A stretch of 64,000 nucleotides of DNA from JBHEBG01 sp046557915 (GTDB lineage Bacteria; Bacteroidota; Bacteroidia; Flavobacteriales; Flavobacteriaceae): the NCBI RefSeq assembly GCF_046557915.1, contig NZ_JBHEBG010000003.1:434001-498000 (forward strand). Direction: 5' to 3'. A model generated the notes under the pieces. That model was not told where the DNA came from. It worked only from the letters and a program-made list of their open reading frames with translations, and did not search any database. The number at the start of each line of letters is the position of its first letter. Within the stretch, counting starts at the first letter, position 1. Both the position numbers and the translations under genes were made by a program. Below, in pieces: positions 8,661-18,230 of the stretch.

Positions 8661-9854
8661 ATGAATCTTCACGAATATCAAGGAAAGGAAATTTTAGCAA
8701 GTTTTGGGGTACGTATCCAACGTGGAATAGTAGCTCATAATGCCAAGGAAGCGGTAGACGCTGCAAAACAACTCACCCAGGAAACGGGTACCGGTTGGCA
8801 CGTAATAAAAGCTCAGGTACATGCAGGTGGCCGTGGAAAAGGCGGTGGTGTTAAATTGGCCAAAAATCTCAAAGAAGTGGAAAGTTTGGCCGGAAGCATC
8901 ATAGGAATGAACTTAATCACCCCGCAGACCTCGGCCGAAGGAAAAAAAGTGCATAAAGTGTTGATTGCAGAAGATGTGTATTACCCCGGTGATAGTGAAA
9001 CCAACGAATTTTATATGTCAGTGCTGCTAAATAGGGGAACAGGTAGAAATATGATTATGTATTCTACCGAAGGGGGTATGGATATAGAGGCGGTAGCCGA
9101 AAAAACGCCACATTTGATATTTACAGAAGAAATAGACCCGGCTACAGGTCTTTTACCCTTTCAAGCTCGGAGAATAGCTTTTAACCTCGGACTGTCGGGT
9201 ATGGCTTTTAAGGAAATGACAAAATTTGTAGCTGCGTTGTACAGGGCATATGAGCAGAGCGATGCCAGTCTGTTTGAGATCAATCCTGTGCTTAAGACTT
9301 CGGATGATAAAATTATGGCCGTGGATGCAAAGGTCTCTATAGACGATAACGCCTTGTTTCGAAGGAAGCAGTATGCGGAAATGAGAGATTTAAGAGAAGA
9401 AAACCCTATTGAAGTAGAAGCTAGGGCAGTAGGCCTTAATTATGTGGATTTGGATGGTAATGTAGGGTGTATGGTAAACGGTGCCGGTTTGGCAATGGCT
9501 ACCATGGATCTTATTAAGATGGCTGGTGGCGAACCCGCAAACTTTTTGGATGTAGGGGGTACCGCCGATGCCAAACGTGTAGAGGAAGCATTTAGAATTA
9601 TATTAAAAGACCCAGAGGTTAAAGCCATACTTATCAATATATTTGGAGGTATTGTCCGTTGTGATCGTGTGGCCCAAGGTGTTGTAGATGCCTATAAGAA
9701 TATGGGAGATGCCATTAAGGTGCCCATTATTGTACGGTTACAAGGTACCAATGCAGAACTGGCGAAAGAAATTATAGATAATTCCGGACTGGCCGTGCAT
9801 TCTGCGGTACAGTTCCAAGAAGCGGCAGATAAAGTCAAGGCCGTTCTTAATTAA
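8661..9854 (+). CDS. sucC: succinate-CoA ligase (ADP-forming), beta subunit
   Basis: 397 residues: an ATP-grasp domain starting MNLHEYQGKEIL, with the nucleotide-binding region KAQVHAGGRGKGGGVK, followed by the CoA-ligase domain with GNVGCMVNGAGLAMATMD, ANFLDVGGTA and the phosphate-helix segment NIFGGIVRCD. It forms the beta half of the TCA enzyme that converts succinyl-CoA to succinate with ATP synthesis. The partner sucD is not adjacent, which is common in Flavobacteria. A strong terminator follows the stop, so the gene is monocistronic. Confidence 0.97.
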   Translation: MNLHEYQGKEILASFGVRIQRGIVAHNAKEAVDAAKQLTQETGTGWHVIKAQVHAGGRGKGGGVKLAKNLKEVESLAGSIIGMNLITPQTSAEGKKVHKVLIAEDVYYPGDSETNEFYMSVLLNRGTGRNMIMYSTEGGMDIEAVAEKTPHLIFTEEIDPATGLLPFQARRIAFNLGLSGMAFKEMTKFVAALYRAYEQSDASLFEINPVLKTSDDKIMAVDAKVSIDDNALFRRKQYAEMRDLREENPIEVEARAVGLNYVDLDGNVGCMVNGAGLAMATMDLIKMAGGEPANFLDVGGTADAKRVEEAFRIILKDPEVKAILINIFGGIVRCDRVAQGVVDAYKNMGDAIKVPIIVRLQGTNAELAKEIIDNSGLAVHSAVQFQEAADKVKAVLN

Positions 9855-9878
9855 TTATTGAAAATTTAAAACTTCAAC

Positions 9879-9912
9879 AAAAAGGGCAATGGTAATACAT
9901 TGCCCTTTTTTT
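9879..9912 (+). terminator. intrinsic terminator after sucC, probably bidirectional
   Basis: AAAGGGCAATG (9881-9891), a GTAATA loop, then CATTGCCCTTT (9898-9908) and a T tract. The A tract before the stem gives a T run on the other strand too, so it can also end the convergent DUF1456 gene transcript. Confidence 0.85.
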
Positions 9913-10006
9913 ATGCCCAAATTGGTTTAGATAAACCTATTTCACAAATTTTAAGATTTTCTGAAGCATAACCCCGTATATTTACAAAAACGAACGGCGT
10001 TTAAGA

Positions 10007-10378
10007 CTACTTTTTTTTGTTTTTATACTTTACATAGCTGATATCCGAAACGGGTTTCTTTTTTCCGTAAGGCTTGGTTTTTGGCTTTGAACTTTTTGCC
10101 ATATCGGGTTTTGTCTTGTCTTTGTACAGTACCTCCTTCGGATTTTTTGGATGCTCTTTTGTACCTCGGAGATGGATTACCAGACCATTTAAGAAATTAC
10201 GAAGAACTTGGTCTCCGCATGCCACATAATTGGGGTGGTCTTCCCGTCTAAAAAATGCACTCAATTCGCCCTTAGAGATCTTAAAATCAGCTAATTTCAG
10301 GATTTCCACTATTTCGTCATCCCTAAGCATAAGGGCAACCCTAAGCTTTTTAAATATATCGTTGTTGGTCATCGCCAT
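10007..10378 (-). CDS. DUF1456 family protein (YehS-like)
   Basis: About 123 residues from the ATG at 10378 (or 10372); a longer frame to 10408 is less likely because a near-consensus TATTTTGC box lies at about 10385-10392. The sequence has the duplicated short motif of DUF1456: NNDIFKKLRVALMLRDDEIVEIL, then DQVLRNFLNGLVIHLRG, each a helical half. Between them SKGELSAFFRREDHPNY is also conserved. The C-terminal tail is very lysine-rich (KPKTKPYGKKKP and KYKNKKK), suggesting nucleic-acid contact. E. coli YehS is the best known relative and has no settled function. Confidence 0.85.
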   Translation of the reverse strand: MAMTNNDIFKKLRVALMLRDDEIVEILKLADFKISKGELSAFFRREDHPNYVACGDQVLRNFLNGLVIHLRGTKEHPKNPKEVLYKDKTKPDMAKSSKPKTKPYGKKKPVSDISYVKYKNKKK

Positions 10379-10513
10379 GTTTTTGGCAAAATAGCACAAA
10401 AATCCCATTAAGGATCAATTTCCCGGGCATTTTGTTTTTCATATACGAAATCTCGCTTTTTAGAGTTATCTTAGTTGGCCATGCCTAGTATTAATAGGCA
10501 AATTGTACTTTGT

Positions 10514-10915
10514 ATGAGCAGTCGAGAAGAAAAATTGAGCATCCTATCCGAAATGATCGCCTTTGCCAAGGTCGATGATAGTTTTAAGGAGGCCGAATTT
10601 AACTTTCTTCTGGGTGTAGCTACCCAATTAGGCATAGATAGGGAAACTTTTGAGTCTTTATTGGAGCAGGAAGCCGAGATTTTAATGCCCAAATCCCAAG
10701 CGGACCGAATCCTTCAGTTTCATAGGCTGGTTCTTTTAATGAACGTAGACCAAGTACAAAGCGAACAAGAAGTAAGCAAACTCCACAATATTGGTTTAGG
10801 CATGGGATTACCGCCTTCGGCCATAGAGCAAGTACTATCGGTTATGCACAAATATCCTAATAAAGTGATACCGCCAGATGTGCTAATAAACATCTTCAAA
10901 GCATATTACAACTAA
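10514..10915 (+). CDS. TerB-like helical protein
   Basis: 133 residues from the ATG at 10514. An in-frame TTG at 10475 is possible, but TACTTTG right before 10514 looks like a -7 element. The protein is all-helical, with EMIAFAKVDDSFKEAEFNFLLGVATQLGID near the N terminus resembling the TerB/DjlA-N fold, where an acidic residue follows a helix and introduces a second one (QVQSEQEVSKLHNIGLGMGL). TerB-like domains are linked to metal sensing and membrane stress, but many are uncharacterised. I cannot assign a function. It is divergent from the DUF1456 gene and followed by hsp20. Confidence 0.7.
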   Translation: MSSREEKLSILSEMIAFAKVDDSFKEAEFNFLLGVATQLGIDRETFESLLEQEAEILMPKSQADRILQFHRLVLLMNVDQVQSEQEVSKLHNIGLGMGLPPSAIEQVLSVMHKYPNKVIPPDVLINIFKAYYN

Positions 10916-11046
10916 AATCTTCTTTTGAAAATGCCATTATGGCATTAACGACACCTAAAAACAAGACAAAAAGGCAGTAAATTGTACTTGGTATATCATT
11001 TGACTATACAGTTACGAAATTGATGAGTAATAAAAAAATTATAATC

Positions 11047-11472
11047 ATGAGTATAGTTAAAAGACACAATTTAATGTTTCCTGCTTTGATGAATGAAGTT
11101 TTTAAACCAGATTGGTTTGGAGGAATGGAGACGTTTCGAGGTAATTTCCCAGCCGTAAATATTAGGGAAAATGAAACGGATTTTGAGTTGGAACTTGTAG
11201 TTCCCGGAAGAAAAAAAGAAGACTTTAATATTGAGATCGATAAGAAAGTACTTGAAATCTCGACTGAATTAAAGGAAGAGGACGCACAGATAGAAGATAA
11301 GTACACCCGAAGGGAATTTAGGCTTTCGTCATTTAAAAGGGCTTTTACCCTTCCGGAATCGGTAAATGAAGATGGTATACAAGCTTCTTATGAAGGTGGG
11401 GTTTTACGACTTTCACTTCCCAAAAAGGAAGAAGCGTTGCCAAAACCCAAAAGATTGATAGATATTGCTTAA
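11047..11472 (+). CDS. Hsp20/alpha-crystallin small heat-shock protein
   Basis: About 141 residues from the ATG at 11047; upstream in-frame start codons (11020, 11023) would add only a lysine/isoleucine tail and are less likely. The alpha-crystallin domain spans about residues 34-130: FPAVNIRENETDFELELVVPGRKKEDFNIEI, then the GVLRLSLPKKE strand (A-x-x-x-n-G-v-L signature as ASYEGGVLRLSLP). The short N-terminal arm MFPALMNEVFKPDWF is usual for Bacteroidetes members. It is an ATP-independent holdase for unfolding proteins in the cytoplasm. A hairpin terminator lies about 70 bp after the stop. Confidence 0.93.
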   Translation: MSIVKRHNLMFPALMNEVFKPDWFGGMETFRGNFPAVNIRENETDFELELVVPGRKKEDFNIEIDKKVLEISTELKEEDAQIEDKYTRREFRLSSFKRAFTLPESVNEDGIQASYEGGVLRLSLPKKEEALPKPKRLIDIA

Positions 11473-11541
11473 CGGCATTTATGATATTATGTAGGTCCTG
11501 TCAGGATTTTTCATAATGGTTGGTTTAGTTGGTTAGTTAGG

Positions 11542-11575
11542 AAAAGCGTTCGGTATAAACCGGGCGCTTTTTTTA
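11542..11575 (+). terminator. intrinsic terminator between hsp20 and uvrB
   Basis: AAAAGCG and CGG pair with CCG and CGCTTTT around a TATAAA loop, with a short internal mismatch, followed by a T run that runs into the uvrB stop codon at 11573-11575. Confidence 0.75.
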
Positions 11576-13561
11576 TTCCTGAACTTGTAACATCTTAATT
11601 TCATCGCGTAGTTTGGCCGCTTGCATAAAATCCAAGTCCTTTGCCGCTTTTTCCATGGCTTTACGTTTTTCCCTGATCATTTTTTCACGCTGCTCGGGAG
11701 TCAGGTACTTTGCATCGGGTTCAGCTGCACGCATGGTCTCCTTTTCAAAATGGTAGGTCGAAACCGAGTTCTTGGACAATACACTGTCAAGGCTTTTGTT
11801 GAGTGCCTTAGGGATAACATTGTTAGCTACGTTATAGGCAATTTGTTTTTCCCTTCGGTAATTGGTCTCGTCGATGGTCATTTGCATGCTCTTCGTTATT
11901 TTATCCGCATACATAATGGCCCTACCATTAAGGTTTCTTGCGGCCCTACCCACGGTTTGTGTTAAAGACCTGTTATTCCGTAAAAAGCCTTCTTTATCCG
12001 CGTCTAAAATGGCTACCAACGAAACCTCGGGTAAATCTAATCCCTCCCGGAGTAGATTTACGCCTATAAGGACATCGAAAATACCTTTTCTAAGATCTTG
12101 CATTATTTCTACCCTTTCCAAGGTATCTACATCGCTATGGATGTATCGGCAGCGGACATCTATTCTGGCTAGGTATTTAGCCAATTCCTCTGCCATTCTT
12201 TTGGTAAGTGTAGTAACCAGTACACGCTCGTCCTTTTCTACCCGTTTTTGTATTTCCTCTACCAAGTCGTCTATTTGGTTTAGACTTGGCCTGACCTCAA
12301 TTTCGGGATCCAATAATCCCGTGGGCCTAATTACCTGTTCCACATAAACTCCCTGACTATGCTCCAGCTCATAATCGGCCGGGGTAGCGCTTACATAGAT
12401 TACCTGATTTTGCATGGCCTCAAATTCCTCAAACTTTAAGGGCCTATTGTCCATAGCGGCAGGCAATCTAAAACCAAATTCGACCAGATTCTCCTTTCTA
12501 GATCGGTCACCACCATACATAGCATGTACTTGCGGAATGGTCACATGGCTTTCATCGATTACCATTAAATAATCGTCCGGAAAATAATCGAGAAGGCAAA
12601 AGGGTCGGGTTCCAGGATCCCGCCCATCCAAATAGCGGGAATAGTTTTCAATACCCGAACAATATCCAAGTTCTCGTATCATTTCTAAATCAAAACTAGT
12701 GCGTTCTTCTAGACGTTTGGCTTCTAGTGGCTTACCAATTTCTTTAAAATAAGCCACCTGACTGACCATATCTTCCTGAATGAGGTGAATGGCGTTTTGG
12801 AGAATATCCGGAGAGGTAACGAACATATTGGCCGGATAAATATTTAGATTCTCATAGACCTCCAATACCGTATTCTTAAAAGGGTCGAAGGCCTCTATTT
12901 CCTCAATTTCATCACCAAAGAAATGAATTCTAAAAGCATGATCCGCATAGCTTGGAAAAACATCCACAACATCACCCTTTACCCTGAAATTACCGTTTCT
13001 AAAATCATCTGTAGTCCTAGAATACAAACTTTGAACCAATTGATGTAAAAATTTGGTTCTTGCAATGACCTGATCCTTGTGTATGTTTATCACATTCTTT
13101 TGAAATTCAACAGGATTGCCAATCCCGTAAAGACAAGAGACCGAAGCCACAACCAATACGTCTCTTCTCCCGGAGAGGAGGGAAGATGTGGCACTTAACC
13201 GTAGCTTTTCTATATCCTCGTTAATGGAAAGGTCCTTTTCTATGTAAGTCCCGGTGGTCGGCAGATAGGCTTCCGGTTGGTAATAGTCGTAATAGGATAC
13301 AAAATACTCTATGGCGTTGTTCGGAAAAAATTGCTTAAACTCCGAGTATAATTGAGCTGCCAAGGTTTTATTGTGCGCTAGGACCAGTGTTGGCCTTTGT
13401 ATTTCTTCTATGAGATTGGCCACAGTAAATGTCTTGCCAGACCCGGTGACCCCCAATAGCGTCTGATACCTTTCGTTAGATGAAATACCGTCTGCCAATT
13501 GACTAATGGCCTGTGGTTGGTCACCTGTTGGTTTGAATTCCGAAAAAACCTTAAATTTCAT
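11573..13561 (-). CDS. uvrB: excinuclease ABC subunit B
   Basis: This 662-residue helicase-like damage-verification subunit of nucleotide excision repair receives DNA from UvrA and recruits UvrC. The Walker A motif is GVTGSGKT (residues 37-44). The damage-probing beta-hairpin region YYDYYQPEAYLP follows. DESHVTIPQ is the DEAD-like Walker B region, and LREGLDLPEVSLVAILDADKEGFLR with QTVGRAARN are the later helicase motifs. A UVR domain (KAMEKAAKDLDFMQAAKLRDEI) ends the protein and binds UvrC. Length is standard. It is a single gene, convergent with hsp20. Confidence 0.98.
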   Translation of the reverse strand: MKFKVFSEFKPTGDQPQAISQLADGISSNERYQTLLGVTGSGKTFTVANLIEEIQRPTLVLAHNKTLAAQLYSEFKQFFPNNAIEYFVSYYDYYQPEAYLPTTGTYIEKDLSINEDIEKLRLSATSSLLSGRRDVLVVASVSCLYGIGNPVEFQKNVINIHKDQVIARTKFLHQLVQSLYSRTTDDFRNGNFRVKGDVVDVFPSYADHAFRIHFFGDEIEEIEAFDPFKNTVLEVYENLNIYPANMFVTSPDILQNAIHLIQEDMVSQVAYFKEIGKPLEAKRLEERTSFDLEMIRELGYCSGIENYSRYLDGRDPGTRPFCLLDYFPDDYLMVIDESHVTIPQVHAMYGGDRSRKENLVEFGFRLPAAMDNRPLKFEEFEAMQNQVIYVSATPADYELEHSQGVYVEQVIRPTGLLDPEIEVRPSLNQIDDLVEEIQKRVEKDERVLVTTLTKRMAEELAKYLARIDVRCRYIHSDVDTLERVEIMQDLRKGIFDVLIGVNLLREGLDLPEVSLVAILDADKEGFLRNNRSLTQTVGRAARNLNGRAIMYADKITKSMQMTIDETNYRREKQIAYNVANNVIPKALNKSLDSVLSKNSVSTYHFEKETMRAAEPDAKYLTPEQREKMIREKRKAMEKAAKDLDFMQAAKLRDEIKMLQVQE

Positions 13562-13622
13562 GAGTTAAAATTACAAAAACAGTGATGATTATTTCTTGGT
13601 GAAGCCTATGTTTTACGTTAAA

Positions 13623-15359
13623 TCAACGTTTTAATGCAAAATGGCCTGTGAACTTTTGATTTTCAGACGATATGGCCCTGAACCAATAGTCCGAAGCGGG
13701 CAGTGGCCTGCCATTAAGAGTACCGTTCCAACCAGGGGAATCCGGGTCTATTTGTGTTATCAACTGTCCAAACCGATTAAAGATAAAAATTGCCTCGAGA
13801 TCAAGGGGCGTTGTGTTTGGTAAGGGCACAAACTGCCAGAAATCGTTAATTCCATCCCCATTGGGCGTAAAAAAATTCGGGAACCCTTCGGATACAAGAT
13901 CTTGTTCCACCAGCTCCGAAACCACACAATTGATGTCGTTTTTATCCCGGACGTACACCGTGCTATTACCTCTAGGCACATTGTTGAAAACATTGCTGTC
14001 TTGGAAGGGGCCGTTTGCATTGTTCACTGCATACTCGTACGTCCCTGTTCCCGTAGCATTTATAACCAATTGAAGATTATCTCCTTGACCTTGTACATCG
14101 ATGGAATTGATTGTAGGTCCCTCAAAAATATCCACCGTAAAATCTTGAGCGGTAATACAGGGGAAGTTACTGCCCCCGGGATCGGCAAAATTGAAAACTT
14201 CCAAACGATAAAAACCCGCTTCGGTAATAGCGGCATCCCTTGTATCCGATAATTCTTCTATAACGGTGCCAGATTGGGTCTGTCTTATCCATCTAAACCC
14301 CTCTGCAACCGCATCTGTGGAAACAGTTACGGGAGTTGCATTTTCGCAAATAGATAAGTTACCGGTAAAATTAAGTTCTGGAAATAAGTCTACTAAAGCA
14401 CCTGTTACCGGATCAAAGAAAGGACCACATCCTTCAATGGTAGAAAATGACTGTTGCGCACACCCAAGTGCTTCACCGGCATCATTAAAAGGCACTATGG
14501 TGACAAAAATTGTTCTGTTGGCCTCAAATTCTATAACAAAAGTGGAGTTTCTGGTAAAAGTACCTCTATTTAAAATGTTATTGTCAAAGGGATTGGTGCC
14601 AATGGACACACGATATCCTATGGCCCCAGGAACATCTACCCATTCTAACAAAGGTGTCAGCGGAACGTTTGTCTGTCCATTTATGGGGAAGGTCAATGAC
14701 GTACATCCTGGTAGCACTGTAATGCTTCCTGTGGTAAAGATTTCCTCAATACAGCCCACTGCATTACCAATACCATTTACCGGAGTAATTTCAACGTATA
14801 TATCGGTATTGGGGGGTAGATCCGCAGGTGGATTAAAAAAAAGTACATTGCCCACATCCAAATTGGAAACAATATCCCCAGATCCGGGTGAAGTACCCAA
14901 AGTCAAAAGATAACTTGTGGCCCTAGGGGCATACCCCCAACTTATATTGGTACCCACATTTACGTCAACATCTGTATTCCGTGGGTTTCCAATAGTTGTA
15001 CACTGAGGTACATTAGAAACGGTCTCCGTAAAAAATGAGGTACTCGAGCAGACTATATTGGGTCTATTAAAAAAGAATAGGGTTATGGTTACAAAAACTT
15101 CTGTGTTGGACGGTAGCCCCAAGGGAGGCGTCAAAAAAGTGGCACTACCCACAAACTGTTCAAAAATATCGTTTGCCCCCGGACTGGTACCGAGTGCCAC
15201 ATCATACCCAGGGACACCAACTACTTCTTGCCAAGAAATTACGGTTTCTACCGGTACATTGGTAGCCCCACTGGCAGGACTGATTAAGCTAGGACAACTT
15301 TGGGAATACCCCATCGAACCCACCACAAGAAGTAACAGATAGCCTATTTTCTTTTTCAT
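13623..15359 (-). CDS. type IX-secreted surface protein with type B sorting domain and three Fn3/Ig-like repeats
   Basis: 578 residues with a signal peptide (about 1-19). Three homologous ~90-residue repeats follow (about 22-115, 118-210, 217-305); each opens with a proline-rich 'P-x-x-G-x-T-N-V-P' region and contains a tryptophan strand and 'GTSPGxxDI' loop, a beta-sandwich style. The end is the gliding-motility-associated type B CTD: FFTPNGDGINDFW, then FNRFGQLI, SPGWNGTLNG and a terminal HFALKR. That tail directs export through the T9SS and PorP/SprF-type partners. Probably an adhesin or surface structural protein. Its neighbour downstream on the genome strand has a very similar tail. Confidence 0.88.
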   Translation of the reverse strand: MKKKIGYLLLLVVGSMGYSQSCPSLISPASGATNVPVETVISWQEVVGVPGYDVALGTSPGANDIFEQFVGSATFLTPPLGLPSNTEVFVTITLFFFNRPNIVCSSTSFFTETVSNVPQCTTIGNPRNTDVDVNVGTNISWGYAPRATSYLLTLGTSPGSGDIVSNLDVGNVLFFNPPADLPPNTDIYVEITPVNGIGNAVGCIEEIFTTGSITVLPGCTSLTFPINGQTNVPLTPLLEWVDVPGAIGYRVSIGTNPFDNNILNRGTFTRNSTFVIEFEANRTIFVTIVPFNDAGEALGCAQQSFSTIEGCGPFFDPVTGALVDLFPELNFTGNLSICENATPVTVSTDAVAEGFRWIRQTQSGTVIEELSDTRDAAITEAGFYRLEVFNFADPGGSNFPCITAQDFTVDIFEGPTINSIDVQGQGDNLQLVINATGTGTYEYAVNNANGPFQDSNVFNNVPRGNSTVYVRDKNDINCVVSELVEQDLVSEGFPNFFTPNGDGINDFWQFVPLPNTTPLDLEAIFIFNRFGQLITQIDPDSPGWNGTLNGRPLPASDYWFRAISSENQKFTGHFALKR

Positions 15360-15483
15360 CTCAGTTTCAACGCAAGTCTTTCAAGATACTAAATGTCCTT
15401 CGTATTTTTACTAAAAAGCCGTTAAATTGACGGTTTCACGGGCATATACCCATAAATAAAGAGGCGACGAAGTTTGGCGCACC

Positions 15484-18201
15484 CTATCTTTTTAATGAGA
15501 AATGCCCTCTAAATTCCCTACCATCTTCTAGCACTACTTTAAACCAATAATCGGCCGAAGGTAAGGCCCTATTGTCTACCATTCCGTTCCATCCCGGGCT
15601 TTGAGGATTTAAATTTGTAAGAAGTTTTCCGTAACGATCAAATATGGATATGGAACTGTCGGACTGAAATGATGCATCGGCACCAATAATTTGCCAGGAA
15701 TCGTTTATACCATCACCATTGGGTGTAAAAAATTTGGGATAACCAATGACGGATATTAACTCTTCGGTAATTCCACATCCATTTTTATCCCGAACAAAAA
15801 CTGTTATAAAACCTGGTAGCACATCATCAAAAAAGTTATCATCTTGGTATGTTTCTCCGTCTATGGAAAACTCGTAAATACCGTCCCCTGCAACTTCGAT
15901 TTGTATCGTATTGTTATCCGATATATCCTCGATCAAGATTTCGTTTATTACCGCCCTGTTAGATGGGTTTACCACGAAGCTCTTTCTATTTGTGCATCTC
16001 AGGGTCTCCCCGTTTAAATCATAGATATAACCAATTTCCAATTCATAATCGCCCAACATTGAAATTGAGGTATTTTGTGTGGCAGCTATTTCTACCTCTG
16101 AACCGCCGTCCAATTTTAACCATCTGTAGCTATCAAAGCCTGCCGGAGCAACAAGTTCCAAAGGCGGGCCATCCGTGCACCAAAGCCAGGAATCTTTAAA
16201 ATCAAAGATCGGTACCGGGTTTACGGTAAGGGTTACTTGTTCTATTCCCTGACATTGATTTAGGCGCTCCAATCGTGCATATACTATGGTAGATTCTGAG
16301 TTGTAATTATCTGGCAGTGAATTTTGCTCTAGTGCCGCATCTAGGGCACTTGCGTAAAAAACGGCTTCGAAAGCGGGATAGTGCCGTTGTCTAAAAAAAT
16401 CCAAGTCAAAAGTTCCGCTCAGTACATTGTCCGAAAGATCCTCATCACATATATCATAGGTTTTGGGCGGTGTTGCAATAACATCGGTGGGCGCTACTTG
16501 CAGCTCTAATATTCCGAAATTTTCACATCCTAAATTATCGGTAACCTTATAATAAATGGTCTGATTAAAAGGTTGCGTGTTGGTATATCCCACGGGATTG
16601 GTTATTGGAATATCATTGTCCCTATCCAAAATGGTTTCATAAAACTTAAAATCATAATCATTAAAGAAAACCTGTTCCAGATTTAACTGTGTTATACCAT
16701 CACTTGGGTCGTTTACATCCACATCGCACTGCAACAATGTTAAGGTATTTGCCTCCGGAATGGGGTTTACCGAGACAAAAGACTCACCAATAATAGGGCA
16801 TTCCGTAGGATCTGCGGGAATAATTTCTACTCGATATCGGCCAGAATCTATATCCTGCGCTGAATTTACCTGAAAAATGTTCCCCGGATTGCTCAAGGGA
16901 ATATCGTCTTTTTCCCAATGATAGGTTGCTCCGGGAACAATATCGGCCTCTAGGGTAAACGGATCTCCGTTGCAAACTTCCAAAGTAGCTTCGGTAGTAC
17001 CATCACTATTTCTAATGAGGCTTATTTTATTGAAAAAAGACTGTACGAAAGGGGGTAGGCCCTGAGTGGCGAGATTGCTTCCCAAGAACACGGCATTGTG
17101 CTGATAGTCAGCCGCCAACCCTGGTTCATCCGGGTTGTTTATTACCCCTAAGTAGGGGGTTCCAAGAAGGTAACTTTGTGCCAAAGTACGGTATATTTTT
17201 CCGTTTTGCCCTAGTTGAAGCGATCCCCGATAGATAGATCGGGTTTCCAATACTATCTGTGAGCCAGAGATATCCGGTGCGTTTAAATCATATTGTATAA
17301 GTGATGAGGAATGCCCAGTTTCGCTTATGGGGATATTGTTATTGAAGGAGTGGACATATAGAAATTGCTGACTGGGAGAAAATTCTATACCATAGGAGTT
17401 TTTGTTGTTTGCATCTATGGTAAGCCGTTCCTGATTGGACACTATTCCAGTTACCGGATCAAAATCGTAAATGAAAAGCCCTGAAAAAGCATTTGCACTT
17501 ACCATTTTAGTACCGTCCGAAGAAAGTTTTAAATTTCCGCGGGGATCCTGTATTTTAAGGTCCGGAAAGGTAGATTTTACAGAGGTACCAATAACTCCGG
17601 TTGTGTTTACTTCAAAGGCATGATAGGTGTCAAAAAAATCGGTGACGGGCGCTCCATCGGGGGTCGAAAGCGTAATTACCCATACAGATTCTTCAAAACA
17701 ATTTTTGATTACCGCCGTTATTTTTTCGGAGCAATCATCTAACAGTCTTACATTTTTTTGAATTACGGAGCCATTTCCTGCATTCAAAGAAATATCTACG
17801 ATTGAATAGTTGAGTCCCCTGTCAGGATCATTTTCAAAAGAAGACGTATCCACGGTAAAAATGTAGTAAATATTAGGATCTTGGGGTCTGGGCACTATAA
17901 TGGCCGATTGGGTACTCGAAGGGTCGCCGTAAAGCCCCGTTCCATTTTGCATTACATTATGGTTGCGATCATAAACGGTAATGCCATCAGTATAAAAAAG
18001 CAAGTCACCAAAAGCATCGGAAATCGTTGCGCAGCCTTCAAAAGTATTAAGTCTGCCATCTGCTACGGCATTTACACTACCATCGTTGTTAAAACGTATG
18101 CCTCCGCCGTTGCCAAAGTACCAATTGGCAGTTTCCCCTTGCCCACACAGAAGGTACGGAAAGGCGATCCCTAGAAATAAGGATAGTATTTTGTTGGTCA
18201 T
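15484..18201 (-). CDS. large type IX-secreted protein with N-terminal propeller-like region and type B sorting domain
   Basis: 905 residues with a signal peptide (about 1-20, ending LLCGQ). Residues 22-380 begin NWYFGNGGGIRFN and contain repeated strands ending in aromatic or aspartate turns (SDAFGDLLFYTDGITVYDRN, RGNLKLSSDGTKMVSAN), consistent with a beta-propeller and seen in many flavobacterial surface proteins. The middle holds Ig/PKD-like modules (YHWEKDDIPLSNPG). The tail FFTPNGDGINDSW, FDRYGKLL, SPGWNGMVDNRALPSADYWF and HFSLKR is a T9SS type B sorting domain. It is the longer partner of the 578-residue gene, separated by 124 bp, and probably a surface adhesin. Ligand unknown. Confidence 0.87.
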   Translation of the reverse strand: MTNKILSLFLGIAFPYLLCGQGETANWYFGNGGGIRFNNDGSVNAVADGRLNTFEGCATISDAFGDLLFYTDGITVYDRNHNVMQNGTGLYGDPSSTQSAIIVPRPQDPNIYYIFTVDTSSFENDPDRGLNYSIVDISLNAGNGSVIQKNVRLLDDCSEKITAVIKNCFEESVWVITLSTPDGAPVTDFFDTYHAFEVNTTGVIGTSVKSTFPDLKIQDPRGNLKLSSDGTKMVSANAFSGLFIYDFDPVTGIVSNQERLTIDANNKNSYGIEFSPSQQFLYVHSFNNNIPISETGHSSSLIQYDLNAPDISGSQIVLETRSIYRGSLQLGQNGKIYRTLAQSYLLGTPYLGVINNPDEPGLAADYQHNAVFLGSNLATQGLPPFVQSFFNKISLIRNSDGTTEATLEVCNGDPFTLEADIVPGATYHWEKDDIPLSNPGNIFQVNSAQDIDSGRYRVEIIPADPTECPIIGESFVSVNPIPEANTLTLLQCDVDVNDPSDGITQLNLEQVFFNDYDFKFYETILDRDNDIPITNPVGYTNTQPFNQTIYYKVTDNLGCENFGILELQVAPTDVIATPPKTYDICDEDLSDNVLSGTFDLDFFRQRHYPAFEAVFYASALDAALEQNSLPDNYNSESTIVYARLERLNQCQGIEQVTLTVNPVPIFDFKDSWLWCTDGPPLELVAPAGFDSYRWLKLDGGSEVEIAATQNTSISMLGDYELEIGYIYDLNGETLRCTNRKSFVVNPSNRAVINEILIEDISDNNTIQIEVAGDGIYEFSIDGETYQDDNFFDDVLPGFITVFVRDKNGCGITEELISVIGYPKFFTPNGDGINDSWQIIGADASFQSDSSISIFDRYGKLLTNLNPQSPGWNGMVDNRALPSADYWFKVVLEDGREFRGHFSLKR

Positions 18202-18230
18202 CAGTCAGATAGGTTCTACCTGACAATATA

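Noticed and set aside
14266..14913. Plus-strand open frame of 215 codons inside the type IX-secreted gene
   Set aside because: Antisense to conserved repeats and without a promoter or recognisable domain.
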